Positions 15,964 to 24,506 of a DNA stretch of 45,624 bases are shown in pieces. The notes below the pieces were generated by a model. It did no database searches and was not told the DNA's origin. It saw nothing but the letters and a program-made list of their open reading frames with translations. Origin of the DNA: Rhizocola hellebori (GTDB lineage: Bacteria; Actinomycetota; Actinomycetes; Mycobacteriales; Micromonosporaceae); assembly GCF_016862955.1 (NCBI RefSeq), contig NZ_BONY01000075.1, forward strand, positions 1 through 45,624. The letters are read 5' to 3'. The translations under genes and the position numbers were made by a program. Positions within the stretch are counted from its first letter, which is position 1; every line of letters begins with the position of its first letter.

Positions 15964-15996
15964 CGCCCGGCCAGTCCCCAAAGGACTGGCCGGGCG
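15964..15996. terminator. Bidirectional hairpin terminator
   Basis: CGCCCGGCCAGTCC (15964-15977) and GGACTGGCCGGGCG (15983-15996) form a perfect 14-bp stem with a 5-nt loop (CCAAA). It sits between the convergent M1 peptidase and lectin genes, 6 bp from one stop and 16 bp from the other. Confidence 0.85.
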
Positions 15997-16011
15997 GGAA
16001 CTGATTCCCCG

Positions 16012-16548
16012 CTACTCGATGATCCAGGATTGGACCCCCACCGGGGCTTCCTGGCCGCAGGTGAACTGCATGAGCTCGCTGCCCGGCCCGGCGACCGTGT
16101 CCAGGCACTGGTTGGTTCCGAAGTGCCGCAACCTCAGGTCTTCGCGCACCCACAGCTCAGACGGCTGTCCGTTGCAGGTGAACTCGTCGACCGGCTCGAA
16201 GGGGTTGGCCGTTCCGTTGTTGACCTCCATGCACAGCCCGGTCTGCTGGTTCACGATGAAGAAGATGTTCAGCACCCCGGTCGGCACCAGCAGCCAGTTG
16301 CGGGTCCTGGTGAAGGTGGAACACGTGGCGAGTTTCAGGTGCACGTTGAACACTCCGCCCGGCGCGTCGACGCACTGCGACCAGGCGGCGTTGCGGATCT
16401 GGCGATAGTCGGTGTTGGGTACGGCGGCCACCTCGTTCTGGGTGGAAGCGTTCGCGCTTGCCCCACCGGTTGCGGCGACCGAGCCGGCCACCGTCAGAAA
16501 CAACATCGCCACCATGGTGGTCAGCCTCATCAGGCCTTGTTTCGCCAC
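16012..16548 (-). CDS. Secreted ricin-type beta-trefoil lectin
   Basis: I choose GTG 16548 because GGAGG lies five bases upstream; the frame stays open to 16680. The 178-residue product has a signal peptide (MAKQGLMRLTTMVAMLFLTV, cleavage near GGASA). A single beta-trefoil of about 140 residues follows. Repeated cysteine pairs (SQCVDAP/ATCSTF, GLCMEVN/FTCNGQ, NQCLDTV/FTCGQE) and the Trp positions NWLL, ELW and QSW mark the three ricin-B lobes. Such domains bind sugars. No catalytic domain is attached, so it should act as a stand-alone extracellular carbohydrate-binding protein. It is transcribed towards the M1 peptidase gene and ends at the shared terminator. Confidence 0.8.
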   Translation of the reverse strand: MAKQGLMRLTTMVAMLFLTVAGSVAATGGASANASTQNEVAAVPNTDYRQIRNAAWSQCVDAPGGVFNVHLKLATCSTFTRTRNWLLVPTGVLNIFFIVNQQTGLCMEVNNGTANPFEPVDEFTCNGQPSELWVREDLRLRHFGTNQCLDTVAGPGSELMQFTCGQEAPVGVQSWIIE

Positions 16549-16728
16549 TAAATCCTCCATCTCCGCGGCACGGTCTTCCGGCCGCATTCCCTGCCCGCGT
16601 GGCGGCGGGCCGGTTAGAGAGTGCAAGGGCAGGGGGCTTGGACGCGCCGATTCCATCCACCGGGAGACGCCGCCAGACATCGAAATACATTTGTTGATCG
16701 CGGCATTTCGGACCTATCCTTGCGCTCT

Positions 16729-19509
16729 ATGACAGGCGGGGGTTCGGCGACCGCGGCCGGTGATCCACGAGGGCAAGAAGCGGTGGATACGCTGGTGCAG
16801 GACGCCGCCCGGGTGCAGACGGCACAGGAGCTGGCGCAACTGTTGCGGGCGCTGCGCCGCCGCCACGCCCGCCGCAGCCGCGACAGCGAGCTGAGCTATC
16901 GCGAGCTGGCCACGCGCACGGGGTGGTCACACGGTGCGATCGCGGAATACCTGACCGGCCGCACCCTGCCCCCGACGGATCGGCTCGACGCTCTGCTGCG
17001 GGTGCTCGGCGCCGACGCGGCCGAGCTGGGCGCGGTGGCGACCGCACGCGACCGGGTCGAGGAGTCGCGCCGTCGCGGGCAGGCCGCCGAGGCGCCGAGC
17101 GAACCGGTCGGCGGTGGTCTGCCGCAGGTCCCGCGTCAGCTGCCCGCTGTGCCGCCCCATTTCGTCGGCCGGGCCGCCGAGCTGGCTGCGTTGTCCGAGC
17201 TGGCTCACCGGCCATCCGAAGCGGGCATGGTGGTGATCTCCGCGGTGGCGGGGATGGCCGGCATCGGCAAAACCGCGCTGGCGGTGCAGATTGGACATCG
17301 GCTGGCCGAGCGTTTCCCGGACGGGCAGCTGTTTGTCGATCTGCACGGGTTCACCGAGGGCGTGGCGCGGGTGCAGCCGGCCCAGGCTCTGGATCGCCTG
17401 CTCCGCGACGTCGGTGTGCCCGGGGAGCGGATTCCGTCCGGGTTGGAGGAGCGGGCCGCGTTGTGGCGCAGCGTGCTGGCCGGTCGGCGCATGCTGGTCG
17501 TGTTGGACAACGCCGCCACCGAAGAGCAGGTGCAGCCGTTGCTGCCCGGCGCTTCTGGATGTCTGGTACTGGTGACCAGCCGCCGTCGGCTGACCGGCCT
17601 GGAGAGCACCCATGCGGTGTCGCTGGACATGTTGCCGCAAGCCGATGCGGTCACGCTCTTTCTGCGTACCGCCGACAGGCCCGAGCTGATCGCCGATGCG
17701 CCCGAGGTGCTGGAGGCGGTGCAGCTGTGCGGGCGGCTGCCGCTGGCGATCCGGATAGCCGCCGCACGGCTCAAGCATCGTCGGGTATGGACGGTGTCAG
17801 ATCTGGTGTCCCGCTTGCGCGAGATCGCGGGGCTGGCCACCCTCGATGACGGGCAGCGCAGCATCCATGCCGCGCTTCACCTTTCCTACCAACACCTTTC
17901 CGCGTCGGCCCAGCGGCTGTATCGCTTGCTGGGGTTGCCTCCCGGCCCCGATGTGGAGGCGTATGCCGCGGCGGCCCTCACTGCGGGCACCCCCGATGAG
18001 GCAAGCCGTCTGCTGGACGGGCTCGTCGATGACCACATGCTGCAGGAGCCCAGCCCCGGCCGGTTCCAGTTGCACGATCTGGTCCGGGCCCACGCCGCCG
18101 AGCTCGCCGCCGAGCGGGAAACCCCAGCGCAACGGCAGGCGGCGCTGACCCGATTGCTCGACCACTACCGCCACACGGCGGCGTCGGCGATGACCGTCGC
18201 CTACCCCTACGAAAGGCACCGCCGGCCAACGGTCGCGACCGCGCACACCCCGGCCCCTGACGTCGACGACCCGAACGGGGCACAGCATTGGCTGGACACC
18301 GAGCTGCCGAATCTGCTGGCCGCCGTCCAGCACGCCGCACAGCACGGCTGGCCGGAACACGCCTGGCATCTTGCGGCCACCCTTGACCAGCATCTGCTCA
18401 CCCGTGGCCGGGTACGCGACATGCAAACCCTGCACCAGCAAACCCTCAACCTCGCCCGCGAGCTCGGAAACCACCGTGCCGAGATCGATGCGCTCAACGG
18501 CCTCGGCTTCGTCGAGCGGATGCTGGGCCACCGGGATCCCGCCGCCGACCACCACGGGCAGGCGTTGCGGATCGCCTGCGACATCGGCGACCGTCCCGGT
18601 GAAATGCAGGCGCTGAACGGCCTCGGCTACATCCATCGGATGCGGGGCCGCCACGAGCAGGCCGTGGACCACTACGGGCAGGCGTTGCGGATAGCCCGGG
18701 AGATCGGCGATCGCAGCGGTGAAATGCAGGCGCTGACCGGGCTCGGCTACACCCATTTCATGCTTGGCCACTACGAGCTGGCCGGCGATCACCACGAGCA
18801 GGCGTTGCACATCGCGCAGGACATCGGCGACCGCGTGGGCGAAAGGATTGCGCTGGACGGTCTCGGCGTCCTGCATCGCCTGGCGGGCCGTTTCGAACAG
18901 GCCGGCGACAACTACGCGCGGGCCTTGCGGATCGCCCGCGATATCGGCGACCGTGTCGGCGAGCTGCGAATGCTGAACTCTCTCGGATCCGTGCACTGGT
19001 CGCTGGGCCGCAGCGAACAGGCTGACGACCACTACACCCGCGCTTTGCGGATAGCGCAGGACATCGGAGACCACGTCGGGGCGCTGTACGCGTTGAACAG
19101 TCTCGGCGAACTTCACCTGAAGCTGGGCCGCCACAGCCAGGCGGCCGGCCTCTACCAGCAAGCACTGGACCTCGCCCGCGACCTCGACAGCAGCAACTGG
19201 CAGTTCGAAGCGGTGCAGGGCCTGGGCCGGCTGCATCACGCCACCGGCCACCACAACCTTGCGCTCGAACATCACGAACAGGCGCTACAGCTCGCCACCG
19301 ACCTCGAACAGCCCGACGATCTGGCGCGTGCCCACGACGGCCTGGCCCAGGCCCACCGCGCCCTCGGCCAGCCCGACGAAGCCCGCCGGCATTGGCAGGA
19401 CGCATTGGACATCCTCGCCAAGCTCGGCACCGATCACACCGAAGAACTCCAAACCAATGCCCCCAACATCCGCGCCCACCTCGCCGACCTCGACCGCCTC
19501 CTCAGCTAG
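16729..19509 (+). CDS. XRE-NB-ARC-TPR (STAND) regulator
   Basis: The 926-residue product begins at ATG 16729; TATCCT at 16715-16720 fits a -10 box for a leaderless transcript. An XRE-like helix-turn-helix occupies about 30-90 (YRELATRTGWSHGAIAEYLT). An NB-ARC NTPase follows, with P-loop GMAGIGKTAL (about 175) and Walker B RRMLVVLDNA (about 254). From about 560 to the end are nine or so TPR units of 40 residues with the recurring phrase QALRIARDIGDRxGE. STAND proteins stay inactive until a ligand engages the repeats, then oligomerise; those with an XRE domain are presumed transcription regulators. The last 8 nt overlap the end of the convergent SMI1-like gene. The target genes are unknown. Confidence 0.9.
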   Translation: MTGGGSATAAGDPRGQEAVDTLVQDAARVQTAQELAQLLRALRRRHARRSRDSELSYRELATRTGWSHGAIAEYLTGRTLPPTDRLDALLRVLGADAAELGAVATARDRVEESRRRGQAAEAPSEPVGGGLPQVPRQLPAVPPHFVGRAAELAALSELAHRPSEAGMVVISAVAGMAGIGKTALAVQIGHRLAERFPDGQLFVDLHGFTEGVARVQPAQALDRLLRDVGVPGERIPSGLEERAALWRSVLAGRRMLVVLDNAATEEQVQPLLPGASGCLVLVTSRRRLTGLESTHAVSLDMLPQADAVTLFLRTADRPELIADAPEVLEAVQLCGRLPLAIRIAAARLKHRRVWTVSDLVSRLREIAGLATLDDGQRSIHAALHLSYQHLSASAQRLYRLLGLPPGPDVEAYAAAALTAGTPDEASRLLDGLVDDHMLQEPSPGRFQLHDLVRAHAAELAAERETPAQRQAALTRLLDHYRHTAASAMTVAYPYERHRRPTVATAHTPAPDVDDPNGAQHWLDTELPNLLAAVQHAAQHGWPEHAWHLAATLDQHLLTRGRVRDMQTLHQQTLNLARELGNHRAEIDALNGLGFVERMLGHRDPAADHHGQALRIACDIGDRPGEMQALNGLGYIHRMRGRHEQAVDHYGQALRIAREIGDRSGEMQALTGLGYTHFMLGHYELAGDHHEQALHIAQDIGDRVGERIALDGLGVLHRLAGRFEQAGDNYARALRIARDIGDRVGELRMLNSLGSVHWSLGRSEQADDHYTRALRIAQDIGDHVGALYALNSLGELHLKLGRHSQAAGLYQQALDLARDLDSSNWQFEAVQGLGRLHHATGHHNLALEHHEQALQLATDLEQPDDLARAHDGLAQAHRALGQPDEARRHWQDALDILAKLGTDHTEELQTNAPNIRAHLADLDRLLS

Positions 19510-20149
19510 TCAGCCGCTCGAGCAGCGCTTCGCCGGCAATGTCGTTGGCCCACAACGAGGTGCGAAGGTCGGACAGGTCGACAAGCCGCGCCGCCGCCTC
19601 CGCAAGCCGTGCCTCGTCGACGGCCGACAGCCACCAGTCGCATTGGTCCGTCCCCGACCACAGAAGGATTTTGACTCCGTCGCGCTGGAACCTGAACTGC
19701 GTGTGGCCGGGCCAGCCGTGGGTGCGGGGCTGCTCGTCAAAGCCCGCCCGCAGATGCGCCAGCGACGCCTCGTCGAGCGGATCGGCTTGCGCCTGCAGCA
19801 GCGGCTCACGGTCAAGGCTGCCGTAGTCCCATCGCCTGGCGGCGAGATAGCTCGCCACGTCGGGTGCGTACACGACCGTGCTGTTGATGCCCTCAAGTTC
19901 GCCGCCGACCAGGACGCGTGGCTCGGGTTCGCCGAGCGGCACACCCCAGCTGCACACCCCCTGATTCTCGTCAGCGATCACCAGCACGGCTGTGGGCCAG
20001 CCGGGGAACCGCCGATGCGGATCGTCCGGACGGTCGATGACCAGCTTCTCCGGGAAGACCACTTGATCGGTGTACGTCTTGGCGAGCTCGTGCGCCACCG
20101 GCGTCGTGATCAGCGATCTGAGCACCGCGGGGATTTCCACACCGTCCAT
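19502..20149 (-). CDS. SMI1/KNR4-like protein
   Basis: The 215-residue soluble protein starts at ATG 20149 behind GGAGGAGGGG. The stretch GWPTAVLVIADENQGVCSWG and the following EPRVLVGGE match the layout of SMI1/KNR4 (SUKH) domains, where a short hydrophobic strand precedes a D/E-N-x-G-V-x-W motif. In bacteria such domains are often immunity proteins to polymorphic toxins, or stand-alone proteins in actinomycetes. No toxin gene with a matching layout is adjacent, so an immunity role is not supported here. It converges with, and overlaps by 8 nt, the STAND regulator gene. The family call is moderate; function is unknown. Confidence 0.6.
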   Translation of the reverse strand: MDGVEIPAVLRSLITTPVAHELAKTYTDQVVFPEKLVIDRPDDPHRRFPGWPTAVLVIADENQGVCSWGVPLGEPEPRVLVGGELEGINSTVVYAPDVASYLAARRWDYGSLDREPLLQAQADPLDEASLAHLRAGFDEQPRTHGWPGHTQFRFQRDGVKILLWSGTDQCDWWLSAVDEARLAEAAARLVDLSDLRTSLWANDIAGEALLERLTS

Positions 20150-20211
20150 GACCCCTCCTCCCGGCGGAGCATAGCCGCACAGACAGGATGCTTTACTGTT
20201 AGGATTCCTTA

Positions 20212-20241
20212 TTGTACTGTCGGCTCAAGTCCGTCTATATA
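20212..20241 (+). promoter_or_regulatory. Likely promoter of the chitinase gene
   Basis: TTGTAC (20212-20217) and TATATA (20236-20241) are separated by 18 bp, in an AT-rich pocket of otherwise GC-rich DNA. Two TACTGT repeats lie just upstream and within the -35 region. I saw no DasR-type or 12-bp chitinase direct-repeat operator. Confidence 0.5.
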
Positions 20242-20286
20242 GGCGAACGTCCATTGAGATCAGTCCGCGATGGAAGGACTGTGGAC

Positions 20287-21870
20287 ATGATGAAACGAGC
20301 GGCACGCACCCTCATCGCGGTCAGCGCAGCGGCAATTCTCACCGCCGCAGGCGTCCTGACCGCAGCGGCACCGGCCTACGCCGCCGGCGTCACCGCCACG
20401 TTCACCCGCACCTCGAGCTGGGAGACCGGATTCGAGGGCAAGTACGTCATCACCAACGGCGGCACCACCGCACTGTCGGAGTGGACGGTCGCGTTCGACC
20501 TGCCCGCCGGCGTGACGATCAGCAGCAGCTGGGATTCGGTCCGTACCGACACCGGCAACCGTCACTCGTTCCACAACGCCGGATGGAACGGCAACCTAGC
20601 CGTAGGAGCCACCGCATCGTTCGGCTTTGTGGCCGGCGGAAGTGGCAGCGCCACCCCGGCCAACTGCGTCGTCAACAACGCCTCGTGCGGCGGCGGCCCT
20701 CCCGACACCCAGGCGCCGACGGTGCCGGGCGGCCTGCGCGTGACCGGCAGCACCGGCAACAGCATCAGCCTGGCGTGGAACGCGTCGACGGACAACGTCG
20801 GCGTCACCGGGTACGAGGTGCAGCGCGACGGTGCCACCATCATCACCTCGACCACGACCACGGTCACCGACTTCGGTCTGGCGGCCAACTCCACGCACAC
20901 CTACCAGGTCCGGGCCTTGGACGCGGCCAACAACCGATCCGGGTTCTCCGCCGCGGTCTCCGGCACGACAACCAACGGCGGGGGCGGCAACGCCGGCATG
21001 GCGGCTGCGCCCTACTACTTCCCGGGCTTCGGCACGCCGCTGCCCAACCCGGCCACCGTCATCAACGCGACCGGGATCAGATGGTTCACCATCGCCTTCG
21101 TCCTGGCCAGCGGCTGTAACGCGGTTTGGGACGGGGAAGGCGGGCTCACCGGCGGGCAGCACCAGACCTCGATCAACGCGATCCGCGCCGCGGGCGGCAA
21201 CATCGTCCCGTCGTTCGGCGGCTTCAACGGCTCGAAGCTGGGCGAGCAGTGCACGACGCCGGCCGCGTTGGCCGCACAGTACCTGCGGGTCGTCGACCAG
21301 TTCAACCTGCTGGCGATCGACATCGACATCGAGGCCAACGAGTTCGACAACGACGCGTCGCGCAACCGCGTGGTCGATGCCCTGAAGATCGTCAAGCAAC
21401 AGCGGCCGTCGCTGATCACCATCGTGACCATGCCGACGACCATCAACGGTCTGAGCTTCGCCGGGACCCAGCTGGTCAACCGGGCCGCGTCGACCCAGGC
21501 CAACATCGACGTCTTCACCATCATGCCGTTCGACTTCGGTGGCGGGAACAACATGTTCAACTCCACCGTCAGCGCCACCAACGGCCTGAACACCGCGCTG
21601 CGCAACGCATTCGGCTGGAACCAGGCCACCGCTTACGCGCACAGCGGCATCTCGGGCATGAACGGCTTGAGCGACCAGTCGGAGCTGACCTCACCCGCGA
21701 CCTGGACCCAGATTCGCGACTTCGCGGCCCAGAACCATCTGGCCCGGCTGTCATTCTGGGGCGTCAACCGCGACCGTGGCTGCCCAGGCCAGGCGGTGAA
21801 CTCCAGCTGCAGCAGCATCGCGCAAAGCGACTGGCAGTTCACTTCAATCACCGCCGCGTACCGGCCGTAG
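20287..21870 (+). CDS. Secreted chitinase, CBM2-FnIII-GH18
   Basis: ATG 20287 follows GGAAGG; a second ATG one codon later could also serve. The 527-residue product has a signal peptide ending PAYA. Next come a CBM2 cellulose/chitin-binding domain (about 36-135, with the typical SSWETGFEGKYVITN and WNGNLAVGATASFGF) and a fibronectin type III domain (about 145-230, SLAWNASTDNVGVTGYEV). A GH18 catalytic barrel follows. The catalytic motif is LLAIDIDIEAN with the proton donor Glu at about 349, and FGGFNG precedes it as in ChiD-like enzymes. The enzyme should hydrolyse chitin outside the cell. A perfect hairpin terminator follows. Confidence 0.9.
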   Translation: MMKRAARTLIAVSAAAILTAAGVLTAAAPAYAAGVTATFTRTSSWETGFEGKYVITNGGTTALSEWTVAFDLPAGVTISSSWDSVRTDTGNRHSFHNAGWNGNLAVGATASFGFVAGGSGSATPANCVVNNASCGGGPPDTQAPTVPGGLRVTGSTGNSISLAWNASTDNVGVTGYEVQRDGATIITSTTTTVTDFGLAANSTHTYQVRALDAANNRSGFSAAVSGTTTNGGGGNAGMAAAPYYFPGFGTPLPNPATVINATGIRWFTIAFVLASGCNAVWDGEGGLTGGQHQTSINAIRAAGGNIVPSFGGFNGSKLGEQCTTPAALAAQYLRVVDQFNLLAIDIDIEANEFDNDASRNRVVDALKIVKQQRPSLITIVTMPTTINGLSFAGTQLVNRAASTQANIDVFTIMPFDFGGGNNMFNSTVSATNGLNTALRNAFGWNQATAYAHSGISGMNGLSDQSELTSPATWTQIRDFAAQNHLARLSFWGVNRDRGCPGQAVNSSCSSIAQSDWQFTSITAAYRP

Positions 21871-21888
21871 CTTGCGAATCGGCTAGCT

Positions 21889-21922
21889 GGGGGTGGCGAC
21901 CAGAGTCCTGGTCGCCACCCCC
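21889..21922 (+). terminator. Hairpin terminator after the chitinase
   Basis: GGGGGTGGCGACCAG (21889-21903) and CTGGTCGCCACCCCC (21908-21922) make a perfect 15-bp stem with the 4-nt loop AGTC, 18 bp after the chitinase stop. Confidence 0.88.
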
Positions 21923-21981
21923 GGAGTGGTTTGCTGGTAAATCGGTGGCGTGAGGGCACCCGAGCCCGCAAACTCCTGCCC

Positions 21982-22713
21982 ATGACGAGCAGTGATCTTT
22001 GGGATGAGGAGTCAGCGCTTCGGTACGACGACAACTCAGCCGAGATGTTTTCCCCACAGGTGCTTGATCCCACCGTGGACTTTCTTGCCCGGCTGGCCGG
22101 GTCCGGCCCGGCGCTGGAGTTGGCGATCGGCACGGGTCGGGTGGCGATTCCGTTGGCCGCCAGGGGGATTGAGGTGTCCGGGATCGAGCTGTCGCAGCCG
22201 ATGGTGGACCAGTTGCGGCGCAAGGCGACAGCGGAACAGATACCGGTGGTGATCGGTGACATGGCCACCGCGGTCGTCCCGGGCCTCTTCTCGCTCGTGT
22301 ACCTCGTGTACAACAGCATCGGAAACCTGCGCACCCAGGAGGAGCAGATCCAGTGCTTCGCCAACGCCGCCAGGCATCTGGCGCCCGGAGGCCGCTTCGT
22401 CATCGAGCTGTGGATACCGGGCATCAGGCGGTTTCCGCCCGGCCAGGCTGCGGTGCCGTTCGACGTGAGCGACCGGCATGTCGGCTTCGACACCTACGAC
22501 ATGGTCACCCAGCAGGGCACCTCTCATCACTACCGGCGCGACGAAGAGGGAAACACGAGCTACGGCTACAGCAACTTCCGCTACATCTGGCCGTCCGAAT
22601 GCGACCTGATGGCACGGCTGGCCAGCCTGACGCTGGAGCAGCGTGTCGCCGGCTGGGACGGGGCGCCCTTCACCTCCGACAGCGAAAGCCACGTCTCGGT
22701 CTGGCGCAAGTAG
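21982..22713 (+). CDS. Class I SAM-dependent methyltransferase
   Basis: From ATG 21982 the product has 243 residues. Motif I is ALELAIGTGRVAIPLA (about 43-58), the acidic end of strand 2 is SGIELS, and GDMATAV follows the third strand. LVYLVYNSIGNL fits motif IV and HLAPGGRFVIELW is motif VI. The fold is a standard seven-strand methyltransferase; this subtype, with the 'YNTLFNL' region written as VYNSIGNL, is common in actinomycetes and its substrate is unknown. The gene stands alone between the chitinase terminator and a Tat-exported protein. It is unrelated in sequence to the methyltransferase in the NRPS operon. Confidence 0.85.
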   Translation: MTSSDLWDEESALRYDDNSAEMFSPQVLDPTVDFLARLAGSGPALELAIGTGRVAIPLAARGIEVSGIELSQPMVDQLRRKATAEQIPVVIGDMATAVVPGLFSLVYLVYNSIGNLRTQEEQIQCFANAARHLAPGGRFVIELWIPGIRRFPPGQAAVPFDVSDRHVGFDTYDMVTQQGTSHHYRRDEEGNTSYGYSNFRYIWPSECDLMARLASLTLEQRVAGWDGAPFTSDSESHVSVWRK

Positions 22714-22826
22714 ACACCTGCTCAGGAAGGAATTTCAGCCCGGCATCAGCGCCGATTCAATCCGCCGTGCCACCGTCGCCGTCAATGAGTTCCTAAGTCT
22801 GGTTCGCTTGTCAGAGGGAGCAATTC

Positions 22827-23510
22827 ATGATGGACCGACGAAAGTTCGTAGTGGGCGGAAGCGCCGCGGCGGTTGCCGTCACCCTGGGTGCCGTGGCCGG
22901 TGGCGGGGTCGCCGGCGCCGAGCCGACCTCCGCCGCCGAACACGCGCGGCGGGTCCTGGATCAGGTGGACGTCGATGCGGGCCTGGTCAACCCCGACGGG
23001 CTACGCCGCCAGTTCGAGCAGAGCTACGAGGCCTTCCTGGCCTCGGCACCGCGCGACCCGGAGGCGAACGACCTCGATGCCTGGATCCGGTCGCGGATGA
23101 TGGGGCTGTGCGGAACGGATTCGTATGTCGCCGCCCTGACCGAAATCCCATCGACACGATCGCTGCTGGCGTTCAGCTTTCTGGTATACAGCCAAAATCA
23201 GGACACCCCGCTGCCGTCGCTGGCCCAGAGCATGCGGACCCCCACCCTGTTGCGGATCCTGGAACCCGACTTCCTGCCCGCGCTTGTGGGCCAGATAGAC
23301 GAACGAAGCCTTGCCTCGCGCGAATTTGCCTCGGCGCTCGAAACCAGTGCGAATGAGCTGGATCGGATTTTCGCGGAGAAGCTGCGCGGCTCGGCAGGCC
23401 GATGGGGGCGCGCCAAAAGCGCGCCCTCAAACGGAGACACCGCCGGGTACATAGCCGGGGTGCTCATCTTCATCGCCTTCCTTTACTGGATCAAGGGAGG
23501 ACTGAAGTGA
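22827..23510 (+). CDS. Tat-type exported protein with a C-terminal membrane anchor
   Basis: The 227-residue product starts at ATG 22827 or 22830, behind AGAGGGAGC. The N-terminus MMDRRKFVVGGSAAAVAVTL has the twin-arginine RRKF motif and a hydrophobic core, with a likely cleavage site after VAGA. The mature part is helical and soluble-looking (residues 35-200) with one cysteine. Near the C-terminus lies a membrane helix, AGYIAGVLIFIAFLYWI, followed by KGGLK. The product would therefore be anchored outside by its C-terminus. I do not recognise the family. Its stop is 3 bp from the stop of the convergent MerR gene, with no room for a terminator. Confidence 0.6.
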   Translation: MMDRRKFVVGGSAAAVAVTLGAVAGGGVAGAEPTSAAEHARRVLDQVDVDAGLVNPDGLRRQFEQSYEAFLASAPRDPEANDLDAWIRSRMMGLCGTDSYVAALTEIPSTRSLLAFSFLVYSQNQDTPLPSLAQSMRTPTLLRILEPDFLPALVGQIDERSLASREFASALETSANELDRIFAEKLRGSAGRWGRAKSAPSNGDTAGYIAGVLIFIAFLYWIKGGLK

Positions 23511-23513
23511 GAG

Positions 23514-24398
23514 TCAGCCGCGCAGCGCGGCGATCAGCCACTCGAAGGGCGCCACGGCCGGCCCGAACGACGGCTTGTCGTTGAGCACGCCGATCAGCTG
23601 CCAGTAGCGTTCGACCCGCCGGTCGGTGAAGGTCTCCAGCTTCGCTGCCGTTTCCTGCCGCTGCATGACTGGCATGGCCGGGTCGATGATTCGGTGCAGA
23701 ATCTCCTGTCCTTGCGCCGATCCGGGCTCAATGCCCGCGTCGAGGGCCTGCCCGGCCAGGTCGACCACGACCTGGTGGTCGAAGTTGGGTTTGCCCGGGT
23801 CCGGTGCGGTGGCCATCTGCCGCACCCGGGCCCGGAAATCCTTGTCGCCGGCCAGTTCCGCCAGCTCGATCCAGGCTTCGACCTGTTCGGCGCTGGGTTG
23901 CGGTGGCAGCCGCCGCATCTCGCCGGCGATCACCTCCCACATCCCGTTCTCGGGCAGCCCCGCGAACGTCTCGGCCACGAAGTCGTCAAGGAGCTGTTGC
24001 CTTTCGGCGGCTGACAGCTGGGCTAGTTTGTTCATAATCCTCATCTCCTCGCTGGTGCCATTGCGCTGGCTGACCGCCCACAGCACGGCACGTCGGGTCT
24101 GCAGCGTGCGGATCTCGGCATCGAGAGCACTCACGTGCGCCCGTACCACATCGCCAAGAGTCACCTGCCGCAGCAGCACCTTGCGCACAGTCGCCAGGTC
24201 CAGCCCCAGCTCGCGAAGCGTGCGCACCAGGTCGATGCGTGCCACCGATTCCGCGTCGTAACGCCGGTAACCGTTGCCGGCTCGGGCCGGCTGCGGGATC
24301 ACCGCGGCGTCGGACCAGAATCGGATGGTGCGCACCGGCACCCCGGTGCGCTCAGCGAGCTCGCCGATGGTCATGAGCGGGTCAGGGCGGTCTTCCAC
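23514..24398 (-). CDS. MerR-family transcriptional regulator
   Basis: The 294-residue regulator begins at GTG 24398; an internal ATG at 24374 (MTIGELAERTGVP) is possible. The winged helix-turn-helix is MTIGELAERTGVPVRTIRFW with the RRYD wing (about 9-50), followed by the dimerisation coiled coil to about 115. The remaining 180 residues form a helical effector domain (ETFAGLPENGMWEVIAGEMR) typical of a large actinobacterial MerR subgroup without Cys metal ligands. It therefore probably senses an organic ligand. A 19-bp-spaced promoter with an internal dyad lies immediately upstream, indicating autoregulation. Confidence 0.88.
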   Translation of the reverse strand: MEDRPDPLMTIGELAERTGVPVRTIRFWSDAAVIPQPARAGNGYRRYDAESVARIDLVRTLRELGLDLATVRKVLLRQVTLGDVVRAHVSALDAEIRTLQTRRAVLWAVSQRNGTSEEMRIMNKLAQLSAAERQQLLDDFVAETFAGLPENGMWEVIAGEMRRLPPQPSAEQVEAWIELAELAGDKDFRARVRQMATAPDPGKPNFDHQVVVDLAGQALDAGIEPGSAQGQEILHRIIDPAMPVMQRQETAAKLETFTDRRVERYWQLIGVLNDKPSFGPAVAPFEWLIAALRG

Positions 24399-24404
24399 GG
24401 CGTA

Positions 24405-24435
24405 AGCGTCAACCTTCCAGCTACTGGAGACTCAA
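24405..24435 (-). promoter_or_regulatory. MerR-type promoter-operator with a 19-bp spacer
   Basis: On the minus strand TTGAGT (24435-24430), a 19-bp spacer and GACGCT (24410-24405) precede GTG 24398. The spacer holds the dyad TCCAG-TAG-CTGGA (24428-24416). A dyad inside an over-long 19-bp spacer is the hallmark of MerR-controlled promoters, where the regulator twists the DNA to allow transcription. Confidence 0.65.
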
Positions 24436-24506
24436 ATCCTTTTCTGTGTACCGGGTGAATGCTGGCGGAACAAGCCGCTCCGCCGACGCGCACTATTGTT
24501 TGGGCT

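Noticed and set aside
19502-20149. Toxin-immunity pair
   Set aside because: The SMI1-like gene has no adjacent polymorphic toxin; its neighbour is a STAND regulator.
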